Assembly: GCA_008828725.1 (NCBI GenBank)
Contig: MEHQ01002323.1
Span: forward strand, 138,179 to 202,178
Source: Saccharina japonica
Lineage: Eukaryota; Sar; Phaeophyceae; Laminariales; Laminariaceae
DNA length: 64,000 nt
Reading direction: 5' to 3'
Shown: in pieces, positions 1 through 10,288 of the stretch
How the letters are laid out: every line of letters starts with the position of its first letter
Position numbering within the stretch: the first letter of the stretch is position 1
Position numbers and translations under genes: made by a program
The notes under the pieces: generated by a model
Seen by the model: only the letters and a program-made list of their open reading frames with translations
Database searches by the model: none
Told to the model about the DNA's origin: nothing

Positions 1-2005
1 TGGGTGGGTGGGTTCGGGTTCCTGGTATAACGCAACACGGCAATTATGAAGGCTGTACTGCTGTATGAATGCAGTAGGCTACTGTACGAGTACAGTAGGC
101 TACTGTACGAGTATACTGTATGAGTACAGTAGGTGTTGGGGTGTGCTTTTTTCGGAGTGTGGCACTGCACGATCTGTACGCGCGTGTACGGCCCGTCGGC
201 CAGGCAGACGGGGAGGGGGAAGGGGGAGGGGAACGGAAAGGCCAGTAGGAGGAAAAGGAGAAAGAGGAGAACATGCCCTTCCTTCCTAGACCGACCCATC
301 CGCTCGTGTAGTCCAATAAGTTTTTTTGGTTTTCTGTTTGACAACCCGGAGAGTGCTCTACCCTAACAAGGGTGCATGCTGAAGTGAATCAGGGTGGACA
401 GCGTGTTGTCAGCGCTGTGACTTTTTGATGAACCGGAGCGGATGCCGAAATGCCGTGTCATTTTGTTTGGTGTCGTTTCATCGAGCGGTATCATATGCTC
501 GAGCGACAAACCCTGCGGTTAAGGAGGGAAAACCCCCGTGAGCACTTACTACCTGGTATAGACTAGTCGGCTTATCCCAACTCTGGCCAGACTATCTGTC
601 GATGTCATGCTCTTCCGTGCACACAGCAGTGAGTTGGGTGGGTTTGTCGAAGGCTGCTGCTGCCCTCTTAAAAATCGTGGTGACGAAAAGTGGCGGTGGT
701 GGCACCGGTGTTGCTGTAGATATAGTCGGAGGGGGTTGCCCGCGGGAGGAAGAGAATGAGGAGGAGGAGGAGGAGGAGGAGGATGAGACTTTTCGATAGG
801 TTGGTCTGCAGCTTGTTTTTCGTCTGCCAAGAAACTCTCGCATTCCTGGTTTGTTTTTGGTCACCGCTGTTGTTTATTTTTCTCTCTCTCTTGAGACCGA
901 ATCATATGACATGATGTGGCATGATATTTATACCATACGATGGTGATACGATATGATACTTTCGAAGTATGATGTGATCTGAGTACAGCACGTATATATA
1001 CGTGCGGGGGAAGACGAGTTGGAGGCTTTTTGAGTTTCATTTTCACTACGTGCGTACGACTCTCGTTTGGTTACTGTTCGCGTGACGGAACGTCCGGTTA
1101 TCATGACATACTTGGTACGGTGTAATACTCGCGAAATGTCACCATCGTCGTGAGATTCTGTTGACGGACAGGCTTAAGCGTTAAACCCTTTTATTTGCAC
1201 GCCGCTGTACCGCTGCAAAAATGACCCCCCCCCCGACTCTGATTGTATGTCGTTTTGATCCCGAGATGTGGCTGGTCGCAGGTAGCTGTCAAGGGCACAC
1301 GCTTTTTGGTCTCACTCATCGCTACAGTAGTAGTAGTTTTTTTTTGTGTAGTGTCTTAAGTCGCTAGGTGCACCTATATTTTTTTGTGGTGTTCCGATCA
1401 AAGTAAGCGTTATTTTGGAACGGGCGTAGATCAGGAGGAGGTAGGTGTGTTTTGTCGGGGGGGGGGTGGTGGGGGACGTGTCGAGATTTGGCGGGGGGGG
1501 GGGGGGGGAGTCGGGGTATAGTTTTTTTTGTTTAGTTTACGCTTAAGGATAATTCCTCTCTGGGTGGCGCGGCATATCGAAATTGGTACATAAAATACGT
1601 CCTCGCAGTAGTAGAAAGTATTAAAACGAACATGAAGATTTGATGTGTTTGATACTAATATACCTGGTACATACTAAGAGCAATGCGATGGGTTGGGCGT
1701 GGCTCCCGGAGGTGAGACGCTGTCCCAAGCCCAGTCCACTTTTTTTTTTTTTGGCAGCCCACTCACTGACTGCTGGCGTCGCCGCGCTCTTTTTTTTGTG
1801 TCTCTCTGTCCATCACACGCTTTAGTCTATCTCGGCTTCCATCCATGTATGTATGCGCATAAGAGCAGTAAGCCCTGGTAGGGGCGGCGTCTTATTCTCT
1901 GAGCCCGGAGCTCAATAATATATCACACCCCCCCCCCCCCTGAGACAGGACTTCGAAGAAGAAATTTGTTCGTACAATCCAACTACGTACTATACATAAC
2001 GCGTC
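1..2005. other. Non-coding, low-complexity intergenic DNA
   Basis: I see no credible gene here. The stretch holds an A/G-rich run of GAG triplets near 757-783, a C run near 1209-1221, a G16 run at 1493-1508 and another C run near 1928-1940. Short open frames exist on both strands, but none has a recognisable domain or a codon pattern different from the surrounding sequence. Confidence 0.6.
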
Positions 2006-2088
2006 TACCACTCTGTCCCTAAATATAAGAATCTTTTGTACATTAATATTCAATAAAAACGGTGCTTATATTTAGGGACAGAGTGGTA
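2006..2088. mobile_element. Stowaway-like (Tc1/mariner-type) MITE
   Basis: This 83-bp element has perfect 24-bp terminal inverted repeats, which begin TACCACTCTGTCCC and end with the reverse complement, and it is bounded by TA dinucleotides. The centre is AT-rich with no coding capacity. TA borders and a TCTGTCCCTAAATATAAG-type end resemble the Stowaway superfamily mobilised by Tc1/mariner transposases. A related copy lies at 58307-58389, and the unit also builds the tandem array at 61556-61985. Confidence 0.7.
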
Positions 2089-2971
2089 TGCGCTATATGG
2101 TCAAAACAGAAAATGCGTACGAGTATACCAATTAATGCAGTCAAAGTGTCTACTAAATACCGTACCCTGGTACGGTATGTACGTGTTGCGGTTGTTCGCG
2201 TAGGTGTGCCCGACCAGGCAAACTTCCTTTGGGATAGGGGTTAAGAGTTCCGGGTCGGGGTAGTGGTGACCGCCGTTACCCGAAGCTGAAACTAAGCTCT
2301 CACCGTCGGGAACGAATGCCTTACAGCTTCGTGACAAAACCTTTTTTTTACTCGTTAGAACCAGCATCATCAGTTTATTCGGGCACGTCTGAGAAGTCCG
2401 CCTGAACGTCCGGGGCAGATTTAAGCCAGTTGGTATTCTAACGGAGGACCTGAGATAGTGCCAGGCACATTACGCTATCATCTTGTCGCCTCTTGCTACT
2501 GTTCCGCAAATATATACGATAGTACATGCCCTGGCACTATAATATATACCTGGTATTACATAGCCTACGGGGGGGGGTTAAATAAAGGGCGATAACCAAA
2601 AACGGGTATACCCGGTCGGTTTTCACTCAAAAACGGGTACAGCCTGGAACCAAGTAAAAAACACACCAAGCGAGCCACGCGATTGGCCAAAAATAAAATG
2701 TACCCATTTTTGAGAGATATTGTTCCGCGTACAACTGTAAATGAGAAAGGTTGTCTTAGAGACAACCTGTTGTTTGGAGGGCAACGGGGAGAAAGATACA
2801 TCACTGGTGAAAAAATAACTAACGGGGGGTTTCACACAGAAACAAGGGGATGTTTAATACGGGGTAATAGTAGAATGAAATATATTGCGGCACCGATTAG
2901 CAGGAGTTTTCCCAGGTATCCTGGGCCGTTAGAGACGGAACTTTTGCACTAAATAATCGTTTAGCAATCTT
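2089..2971. other. Non-coding; small inverted repeat
   Basis: No gene is recognised. A small inverted repeat (ATAGTGCCAGG near 2455 and its complement ending near 2541) may be another short transposon remnant. The remainder is unremarkable mixed sequence. Confidence 0.4.
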
Positions 2972-3072
2972 AGTGGGTTCCCGATATGAGCGGGCCGTTG
3001 TCACGGAAGACCACTTGAAAGCACGCGGTACTTAGTGGTCGGTCAGTGGGTTCCCGATATGAGCGGGCCGTT
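2972..3072. repeat. Two direct copies of a 28-bp motif next to the LTR element
   Basis: The same 28 bases, beginning AGTGGGTTCCCGATATGAGC, occur at 2972-2999 and 3045-3072, just upstream of the retrotransposon. A weaker match (GTTCCGGTATGAGCGGTTG) occurs right after the 3' LTR near 16000. They may belong to the insertion site or to an older neighbouring element. Confidence 0.7.
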
Positions 3073-3100
3073 CGGAAGAACGGAACCAGTGACAGTTTAG

Positions 3101-4036
3101 TGTAATGTGGTGCTCTACAGCTATAGATGGGACACCGCAAAGATTGTTCGCGTGTTCTCTTTGGTAGACCAGACAGGCCTAGAGGAACGTTCTGAACCAT
3201 CAGAAGATTCCATAATGTCGGACCTCCCGATAGGAACTAGAGAAGTTCTCATAAAGCAGATATGTGGAACTAGCGCCTGCCCCCGAGGCCAATGATGTCG
3301 TAGTGAGAGCTCCCAATCCCTGATGCCTGCAGGGGTCGTTACGGCCGACCGTGCCGAGCAGTTTTCTTCCGTATCATCTAGCAAGGAGGTGCTAATTGTC
3401 TATGTCTCGGAGTGCGCCAAGGGGCGAGCGCGCGAGGGCACCACCCTCGAGGTTTCCGTCCTGTGGGACCCTGCTTATGAAGGGCCCCACAATGGATGAC
3501 CACGTCGTTTCCCCGGGGAGAGTTCGACCTTACGTCAAAACGAAGGGACCGCTTCCGACCCGGGGTTGATGACTTGGCAGGCTCTTTAGGCCTGTCGTTT
3601 GAGGTATCCATGTTTACATGCGTGATTCCGAGGTCTACGATACATACGTAACTACCCTGTCCTTCACAGATAGGAATGTTCTTATAGGAGGACATTCCCA
3701 TAATAAGCGGATAGACCGTAGATTTAAGAAGTAGACCTAACCGAGTAACGGACTTCTTATATTAGCGGAGATTTATAACAGCCCGACTACCGGGCCATTG
3801 GAGAAGAGAGCCCGAGAGCCTGGAAGAGGCTCTCGCACCTCTCGCCTCCTCTCCTACTTCTCATTCTCCCCTTGGTCATCCAGGCTTTTGCCTCTCACCT
3901 AGTCTACAGTCTACAGAGGTTAATAATAACAAGAGGTCTTTCCATATCGAAGAAGAAGCTTGCTTCAAGCTCAAGCAACGAACCTCCGTCTTCCATTCCC
4001 TTCTATCATCGTCTCTACTCACTTCACAACTTCACA
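3101..4036 (+). repeat. 5' LTR, interrupted by a nested solo LTR
   Basis: It begins TGTAATGTGG and ends near CTTCACA at 4036; the right edge is approximate. Without the nested insert it is about 526 bp, against 508 bp for the 3' LTR. The first 343 bases (3101-3256 plus 3667-3853) match 15478-15820 base for base. After that the two LTRs diverge through many indels. Confidence 0.85.
3263..3666. mobile_element. Nested solo LTR of another element
   Basis: This 404-bp segment is present in the 5' LTR and absent from the otherwise identical 3' LTR. It starts TGTGG, ends TTCA (the TG...CA rule of LTRs), and is flanked on both sides by CAGATA (3257-3262 and 3667-3672), a 6-bp target-site duplication. 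It carries no coding sequence. It is best read as a solo LTR left by recombination of a second LTR element that inserted after the host element. Confidence 0.8.
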
Positions 4037-4277
4037 CCTGACGGCGAAACGGCAGGAACGCTAGCTGGACGCCTTTACTTCCCCTTTCTTTGGTGGTATT
4101 ATAGCCACTCTTCCCAGCTCCACGCCTGGATCTGCTAATCCTCTTCACTGGACAACCCAAGTGGAGACTTCAGCAACCACCCGGCTTCGACACAACCCAC
4201 CTCTGCTCCCGTGCAAGCGTTAAACCCCCCCCCTGAACCCCAACAACTTCTCGACCGACCAAATCTCCCTCCCGAAC
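4037..4277 (+). other. Retrotransposon 5' leader
   Basis: This is non-coding leader between the LTR and gag. The part from about 4092 onward is repeated with substitutions from 37867 in the second, truncated copy, which shows that the leader belongs to the family rather than to the insertion site. A primer-binding site should lie at the start, but I cannot match it to a tRNA by eye. Confidence 0.6.
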
Positions 4278-6848
4278 ATGTCTGGCACGCCAACCCCCGG
4301 CTCCCCCACGACCCGCGAAACGAGATACGCTGCGAGGTCCCTCCGCGAATCTGAGGGCCAAAACCCCAGTGTCGACGCTCCTTTGGGCGATCTCACTATC
4401 ACCCCCACAGCGGAACAGCCCGCCCAAAATGAAGGCACCGAGGAGGCCAAGGTGAAAACCGAGGAACCCTCGGCGGAAACTTCCACCCAGTCGAGCGTAC
4501 AAGTACCGGGAACCACGACCTCAGGCGGTACTCTCACCGCCCACCAAGCGGCGATGGCCGCACGGCAGTCCCTTCTCCGCCAACTGAAGGGGAGCGACGC
4601 CCTTCTGAGCTCGCTGGCCCCGACCATACATGCACCCATGAGCACGACGGCACAACCAGCAGCACCCATGAAACAAACGGTGCAGCCGGCTGCGCCCATG
4701 CCTGCGACGGTGCAGGCGAACTCTCCATCCCAGCCGGTGCAAGGAACACTCGCTCGTACACCTACAGCGTCGCCTGGGTCGACCATGACCATTCCAGCTC
4801 CGGCCCCAACCATGCCCTCCGAGCCCCTACCCCCCTCGACTATTGCGTTCGAAGCAATCGACTGGGAGTTCATCAGCGTCCCGCTGCACACGATACAGCA
4901 CACGCGTGGGCCCGCGTTCGCCGAGGTATCCTCGGCGGCACACCGCATGTGGGGCATGTTCCCCCCGGGTTCCGACCCGACGGTATCAATCGCCCTGTTC
5001 CGCGCCACCGCAGGAGGCGTCTCCGCAGAGTTCGTCCAGGCAGCCAACACCCTTCTCCTTTCCCTCCGCCGCTTCCACGCCAACGCCGGACGGGGACATA
5101 CGTGGATCACCCCGGCCTACCTACCCAACGCCTCTGCACAAACCCCCCCTGCAACGACTCCTACACCAGCCTTCCACACACCCGGACCAGCGCCTTCACC
5201 TACACCAGTGACTACGTCCCTGCCGGCGCCTACAACCGCGCCCACCACGGGCACGCCTACACCTGCGACTGGACCGGCCATCACCACGGAGCCCATGACG
5301 GAAGCAGAACGCCGCTCGGTTCGGCGCGCCTACGCCACAATCGACTTGCGCAAGATCGACCCACTTCCGCGGTTCCCGTTCCCGGCGAACGTCGACGTCG
5401 CCGTCAGCCTCGGCCAATGTTTCGCGAGTTCTAAACTGGCCCTCGGGGACATCCTCGTCATGAGCGACGACTCCGAGAAGCAGGCCTTCGACAGGCCCCC
5501 TTGGGTCGTGGGATGGGACGGACCCCTCCAAAAGATTTACCGCAAGTCTTTGTCCTCCCCTCAGGTGGCGTCATCCCCTTTGCCCCGACTCATCGACGAG
5601 TTTTTCGATCAAGTGCGCCGAGAGCTCACCATCAACAGCGCTGGTCCTTCGGCCTATAGGAAGCTCCTGAGCCTGCTGACAGCCCACTTCGACGACGGCG
5701 ACCAGGGGCGTGCTTTCGAACAGCTCCACACGTTCGGCGTTCCAGACAACACCGAGTTCGGTCGTTTCCTTCGCGCCTTCAAACAGCGCGTATCAATCGT
5801 ACAGGGAACCGAGAGAATCTTTAAGCCCAGCGACGCCATGGTGATCGAGGTGGCACGCGGCGTCGTGAGCCGCCAATATCCCTCTCTTATGCCGACCTTA
5901 TACCCCGGTCGCCTAATGACCACCCCCGACCCTTTCCGCACGGTCGAGGAGATGTGGGCGGCGTTCGAAGTGCTCGCCACCAACAAGACCCCGGCGGTCA
6001 ATGGATCACGATTCCACGCCGTTTCCTCTGGTGGTCACACCACCTACACCTCTTCGCCGACATCCTCAACCCACCAGGCACACCCGCGCGGACACGGGAC
6101 CCACCGCCACGGTTCCCAACATAACCCCATCATCATGAACGTCGCCGACAACAACGCCGACCCGTTCAGCACCGACGAGTCGGACTGGCCGCTCCGCAAC
6201 TTTGAAGAGGTCTACATGGTAACAACCACTTTCAGCACCCCCGACCCGCCCCTGCTGACCCCACTTCTTACTAGCTCGGCCCGCGCTCAAGCCCTTCGCG
6301 ATTACGGTGGACGCTGCTTGAACTGCAGCGGTACGGATCACAGCATGAAGACATGCGACAGGCCCTTCATCAATACGTCCGGCATCATCAACCCAGCACT
6401 TGGACAATTGAACGACGGTGGCCACGCCTTTAGGCAGTGGCAGCAACGAATGCGATCATACCGCCGAGGACAATACGAGAGGAACGTCGACCGCAACTCC
6501 AACCGCCACAACCGCAACAACAACTACAACAACAACAACTACAACAGCAACCACCGTTCGAACAACAACTCCCGCCACCACCGCGGCAACAACGGTCGTT
6601 CACCCAACGGGCGCCACAACCATGGCCGCTCGTACGGCGGCGGCAACAACCACCACCACGGGCAGCAACCACAAATCGAGGCCGCTGCGGCCGCCTCGGG
6701 GCCAGCCCCAACACCCTCTACCGCTTTGAAGGTACACACTCCGGGCTCCACCACTACCACACCCGCCCCTCCCGCAAACATGCGAATCGGCCAGGGGTTC
6801 ACCAACAACCCCAATCATCGCCAGCCGGGTACCTTCCGCACCAACTGA
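4278..6848 (+). CDS. gag: Gag capsid/nucleocapsid protein of the Ty3/gypsy element
   Basis: An uninterrupted 856-codon frame starts at an ATG just after the leader. Residues about 1-150 are Pro/Thr/Ala-rich. Residues about 190-270 (...EAIDWEF...) and 340-590 are folded-looking segments with the capsid-type helical region around 435-590. A CCHC zinc knuckle C-x2-C-x4-H-x4-C (CLNCSGTDHSMKTC) lies near residues 679-693. It is followed by an Asn/Arg/His-rich basic tail typical of nucleocapsid RNA binding. Gag assembles cytoplasmic particles that package element RNA. The frame ends in TGA at 6846-6848, and the same stop and context recur in the second copy (around 40547). The frame stays open to 7145 after the stop, so read-through is possible but unproven. 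Confidence 0.9.
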   Translation: MSGTPTPGSPTTRETRYAARSLRESEGQNPSVDAPLGDLTITPTAEQPAQNEGTEEAKVKTEEPSAETSTQSSVQVPGTTTSGGTLTAHQAAMAARQSLLRQLKGSDALLSSLAPTIHAPMSTTAQPAAPMKQTVQPAAPMPATVQANSPSQPVQGTLARTPTASPGSTMTIPAPAPTMPSEPLPPSTIAFEAIDWEFISVPLHTIQHTRGPAFAEVSSAAHRMWGMFPPGSDPTVSIALFRATAGGVSAEFVQAANTLLLSLRRFHANAGRGHTWITPAYLPNASAQTPPATTPTPAFHTPGPAPSPTPVTTSLPAPTTAPTTGTPTPATGPAITTEPMTEAERRSVRRAYATIDLRKIDPLPRFPFPANVDVAVSLGQCFASSKLALGDILVMSDDSEKQAFDRPPWVVGWDGPLQKIYRKSLSSPQVASSPLPRLIDEFFDQVRRELTINSAGPSAYRKLLSLLTAHFDDGDQGRAFEQLHTFGVPDNTEFGRFLRAFKQRVSIVQGTERIFKPSDAMVIEVARGVVSRQYPSLMPTLYPGRLMTTPDPFRTVEEMWAAFEVLATNKTPAVNGSRFHAVSSGGHTTYTSSPTSSTHQAHPRGHGTHRHGSQHNPIIMNVADNNADPFSTDESDWPLRNFEEVYMVTTTFSTPDPPLLTPLLTSSARAQALRDYGGRCLNCSGTDHSMKTCDRPFINTSGIINPALGQLNDGGHAFRQWQQRMRSYRRGQYERNVDRNSNRHNRNNNYNNNNYNSNHRSNNNSRHHRGNNGRSPNGRHNHGRSYGGGNNHHHGQQPQIEAAAAASGPAPTPSTALKVHTPGSTTTTPAPPANMRIGQGFTNNPNHRQPGTFRTN

Positions 6849-7045
6849 CAGGCCGGTGGTGGAGCGACAGCCGCACTTCCACCAACAGCACTGACTGCGA
6901 GCTTGGATGGCCCCCACGGAGTTCGCGCACACCATGTCCAAGAAGCGCCAACGCCCCCTGCCCCCGCCCCCCCCCCACCCAACCCAACCCCGCCCACTCA
7001 CTCAAGCCCCGATCCTTTTCCCCAAGGGATTGCCTTGAGGTGTGA
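6849..7045 (+). other. Gag/NADAR junction with C tract
   Basis: The gag frame continues open past its TGA to 7145, while the next ORF lies in another frame and opens at 7046. Between them is a Pro-coding C-rich stretch with a C10 run at 6967-6976. In the second copy the equivalent run has grown to 64 C (40662-40725). Such a run could shift the reading frame by slippage, but it could also be simple mutation. Confidence 0.5.
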
Positions 7046-8317
7046 GCGAGAGGAGACCAAGACGCCGAACCCAACTGGAACGCTCCCCTCGACGTCTTCA
7101 CACGATGCGCAACGCTGCTTGCCGAACATTCCGAGGATCCAATAGGAATAGCTAACCTGGAGGATGTTTTGACGACTACGGTTATCAGCGGTTCCGGGCG
7201 ACAGCAAGATCCTCCTGCTCCAATCACCGGGCCATCGCACCCAGAGACCGCCTCGACCCCGTCCCGGCGGCTCCACCAGCGCTCGTCACAAGACGTGCGC
7301 ACTACGAGCGGAAGACTCGGACCCGCGAATGATGGGATCCGTGCAGCTACCGCCGTGTTGACAGCACAGCTGCCCCTGAGCTCGAGGGACAGCCCCGTCG
7401 TAAAGACGGACGACTCGCGCCCATCGTCGACCAGGACCCGCCTTGAGCCCCCTGTTCCGTACTCCTTAGAAGCCCAAGGCATCGCGAGGACACGGACCAC
7501 AACAGGTATGGCGCCTCCTAGCGAGTTTCACCCTGCTCACCATGTATTTGGAGACAGGGTCCCCCAGGGTATCCCCGCCCCGCGAACACGCACCACCGTG
7601 GACCCTCCCGGTTCATCGGCTCCGCCGACCGAACCCCCAGCACACTCGGGGATTACAGACATTTCCGTTCATTCGGATCTGCCTCCATCCCCGATGTCGC
7701 TTCAGGGCTATAGCCCTTCTACACACCTCCCATTGCATTCCGGAGCCACGGAATCCCGGGACAACTTCCATTTTTTCTGGCAGCCCTCATCCATCTTCTC
7801 GCAGTGGTACCCGTGTAACATCGACTGCGATGGTTTCACATACAACTGCGCCGAGCAGATTATGATGGCGAAGAAGGCCGCCCTCTTCGGCGACACCGCA
7901 ACTGAGCTCCGCATCCGCTCCACTACCGACCCTGCCGCACAAAACGCCCTTGGTCGAACCGTCACCGGTTTTGATCAGGAGTGCTGGGAACGACACCGTC
8001 ACGGCATCGTCTACTCCGCCAACTGGCACAAGTATCGGAGCAACCCGGGCCTGCGACAAGCGCTCGCGGCCACCGGCACCCAGCACCTTGCCGAGGCCAG
8101 CCCACACGACCTCGTCTGGGGCATCGGCTTCAAAGCCAACCACCCCTCGGCTCGCGACCCCTCGCGTTGGCGCGGACAAAACCTGCTGGGCCGAATTTTG
8201 ATGGACCTTCGCCAACACCTTGGTCCTCATCGCCCCAGAAGTCCACGCCCCGGGTCACAGCCCACCACCCTTCCCGACCCTCCCGAGCCACCTTCCGCGC
8301 CGACCCATTCCACCTGA
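7046..8317 (+). CDS. NADAR (YbiA/DUF1768-type) domain protein inside the retrotransposon
   Basis: The frame is open for 423 codons. The first ATG in frame is at 7508, giving 269 residues that still include the whole domain. The N-terminal half is Ser/Thr/Pro-rich and unrecognised. From about 7766 to 8222 (some 152 residues, the usual domain length) the NADAR signature is clear: FSQWYP, then DGFTYNCAEQIMMAKKAALF with the conserved AEQ glutamate, ALGR, TGTQHLAEASPHDLVWGIGF, and the closing WRGQNLLGRILM. NADAR domains are N-glycosidases or ADP-ribose-processing enzymes; family members act on riboflavin-pathway intermediates or remove ADP-ribose from guanine. No residue expected in these motifs is obviously missing and there is no stop, unlike pol. 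Its role in the element is unknown. It is probably expressed with gag or pol by read-through, frameshift or a separate start. Confidence 0.85.
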   Translation, partial: ARGDQDAEPNWNAPLDVFTRCATLLAEHSEDPIGIANLEDVLTTTVISGSGRQQDPPAPITGPSHPETASTPSRRLHQRSSQDVRTTSGRLGPANDGIRAATAVLTAQLPLSSRDSPVVKTDDSRPSSTRTRLEPPVPYSLEAQGIARTRTTTGMAPPSEFHPAHHVFGDRVPQGIPAPRTRTTVDPPGSSAPPTEPPAHSGITDISVHSDLPPSPMSLQGYSPSTHLPLHSGATESRDNFHFFWQPSSIFSQWYPCNIDCDGFTYNCAEQIMMAKKAALFGDTATELRIRSTTDPAAQNALGRTVTGFDQECWERHRHGIVYSANWHKYRSNPGLRQALAATGTQHLAEASPHDLVWGIGFKANHPSARDPSRWRGQNLLGRILMDLRQHLGPHRPRSPRPGSQPTTLPDPPEPPSAPTHST

Positions 8318-8496
8318 GTTTCACCCACCCACGACCGTATTCATGAGACCAGCGTCCCTACCCACCCGGCACCCACGCCAACTTCCCCGCTCGGTCTTCC
8401 CCTGCCACCCTTCACCCCTGACCCCCCACCCGTGAGCCAATTCCCCTCGGTTTCTGCAGTCTCCGCCGCAGCGTCAACGTGCCGGACTGCTCCCAA

Positions 8497-8739
8497 TGAC
8501 CGATACGTGAGCATGGCCCTTGCCTCATCGGTGGTGTTCTCACCGTCGATGATTCGTCATCCACGACGAAGGTCCTGGTGCATAGCGGACCTACCGCCAC
8601 CAAGCGCTGTGGCCTCGTAGCCCTGCTCGACACGGGTTCGCCCCAGTCGTTCATCACCGCTGCCGCGGTGGATCGACTGAAGGCTTCCCATTCTGCCTCG
8701 GACGCGTGCATACGACACGCCCCTCCTCGTTCATGAGGT
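8497..8739 (+). pseudogene. pro: Aspartic protease (retropepsin), N-terminal part, broken
   Basis: In the frame containing 8572-8574 the translation reads LIGGVLTV... followed by VALLDTGSPQSFIT, the retropepsin active-site motif (D-T/S-G) at about 8623-8640. Retropepsin cuts the polyprotein during particle maturation. The frame ends at a TGA near 8737. The C-terminal part of the fold (ILLGRDSW) appears about 160 bases later in another frame, so at least one frameshift lies between. The protease is therefore non-functional in this copy. Confidence 0.75.
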
Positions 8740-8844
8740 GGATTTGGCACTTCGGCTCCCCTCACTACCTCCGCCTCCATCCGCCTAAGCATACAGTTTA
8801 CGCACTCGGACTCCACGACCACAACCCCTACGGCCGCACTTGCA

Positions 8845-9951
8845 GTGTGGGCGTGCATCGTTCCTGCAGGAACCATGCAGCACCCCATCCTCCTCGGGCG
8901 AGACAGCTGGATGCGCTTCGAGCAACGCTCGTATACCACGCTTCCCCACCAGCCCCACCAGCCCATCCGCGGCGAACTTGGCCTACACCACCACGACCGC
9001 AACAGGGCAGCCGCCTTCAACCCGGACGACCGTTCTACCGACGACGTCCACCACCTCCGGTTTTCTGGACCCAACACCATCTCGCTGTCGTCGACACCAA
9101 CACTCGTCGAGGTCAACCTGGTGCGTCAGTCAGGCGCCCCAGCGTTCACCGGGAATTACATGGTAAACATGCTCCCCCGCGAGGATCCCCTTTCCGACAC
9201 GGCAATATTCGTCTCCGACGGGTATCAGACCATCCCCCTCTCAGGGTCAACCGACCTCGAGCCAGGTGACCTCCTTGGCACCTCCTCTTCCCCGCTGGTG
9301 CAAGTGCCCTTGTCCAGCCTCCGACACCTTCCGCCGGACCCCGACGTCCCCAACGTACACGCCCTCCACGGCAACATCCCTGTGGCCAACGACGACCCAC
9401 CACCAACCGACCCCCCACCGGAACCGAAATCCCCGAGCCCACAACTGCTCGCACGCCTCGACACCGACCAACGATCCAGCTTCCTGCGCCTCTGGAACCG
9501 TCTGCCGTTGCACCTACGCGACGTCATGTTCGACCTTCACGGTTCTGGATGGTCGCCATCGGTAATCGACGACCTGGGAGACGTCCTCTGCGAGTTCCAG
9601 GACGTCTTCTCCACCTTCAAGACCGACTTCGGCTCCTGTTCCCTCATACCCTTCAAGATTTCCGTGCCCCCGGAGAGCGCTCCGGTTACGTCCCGCCCAT
9701 ACCGGATCAACCCCATCCTCGCCAAGAAGGCGGACGCCGTCCTCGACCAATACCTGGCCGCCGGCCTCATCCAATATTTCACCTCGCCATACTCCAGCCC
9801 GATGATCGCCATTCCCAAAAAGGATGGTGGCGTCCGTATCACCATTAACTATAAGAAGCTGAATGCCATCAGCTCCCTCGGACAGCTCCCCATCCCCCAC
9901 GTCGACGAGGTCCTGGACTCCTTGGGCAAAGACCGTATATTTTCCCTGTAA
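8845..9951 (+). pseudogene. pol: Protease C-terminus and reverse transcriptase N-terminal half
   Basis: A 368-codon open stretch begins with the retropepsin C-terminal motif (HPILLGRDSWMRF). It passes through a linker and enters the reverse transcriptase fingers: DVFSTFKTDFG, SRPYRINP, LIQYFTSPYSSPMIAIPKKD and the following RITINYKKLNAI, matching the conserved RT block that ends in a dynamic Y+LN motif. It stops at TAA (9949-9951), where the expected FSLFDLVSSFHQ motif is split by an extra base. The rest of RT continues in another frame. RT copies element RNA into cDNA in the particle. Confidence 0.85.
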
Positions 9952-10288
9952 CGACCTGGTCTCCTCCTTCCACCAGATAACCATCGACAAGGACACCATC
10001 CCCCTGACAGCGTTCTGCACACCCAACCGGCTACTCGAATGGCTTGTTATGCCGCAAGGCAGCAGCGCCTCACCCGGCTGGTTCGTGAAGGTCGTCAATG
10101 AGGTCATCAAAGGCCTGGAACGCGTTGCCGCATACCTCGACGACATCATCGTCTTCGACCCCACCCCTTCCGACCACACTACCAACATCCGGGCCCTTTT
10201 CGCGCGCTTGCGGAGGCACAACCTCAAGCTTTCCCCTGCCAATGCCAAAATTGGTGCCACCACCGCCAATTTCTGGGCGACCCCATGA
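9952..10288 (+). pseudogene. pol: Reverse transcriptase palm (catalytic part)
   Basis: This continues RT in a different frame from 9951. NDLVSSFHQITIDKD contains the first catalytic Asp, MPQGSSASPGWF is the Gly-Ser motif of RT block 4, and YLDDIIVFD (about 10133-10160) is the YxDD active site. Translation ends at a stop near 10286, where the expected FLGH motif reads FWATP, so a second frameshift of one or two bases separates it from the thumb and RNase H. The catalytic residues remain intact. Confidence 0.85.

Noticed and set aside
4220-5110. 296-codon minus-strand ORF overlapping gag
   Set aside because: It is the antisense of the GC-rich gag frame, has no recognisable domain, and gag on the plus strand explains the openness.
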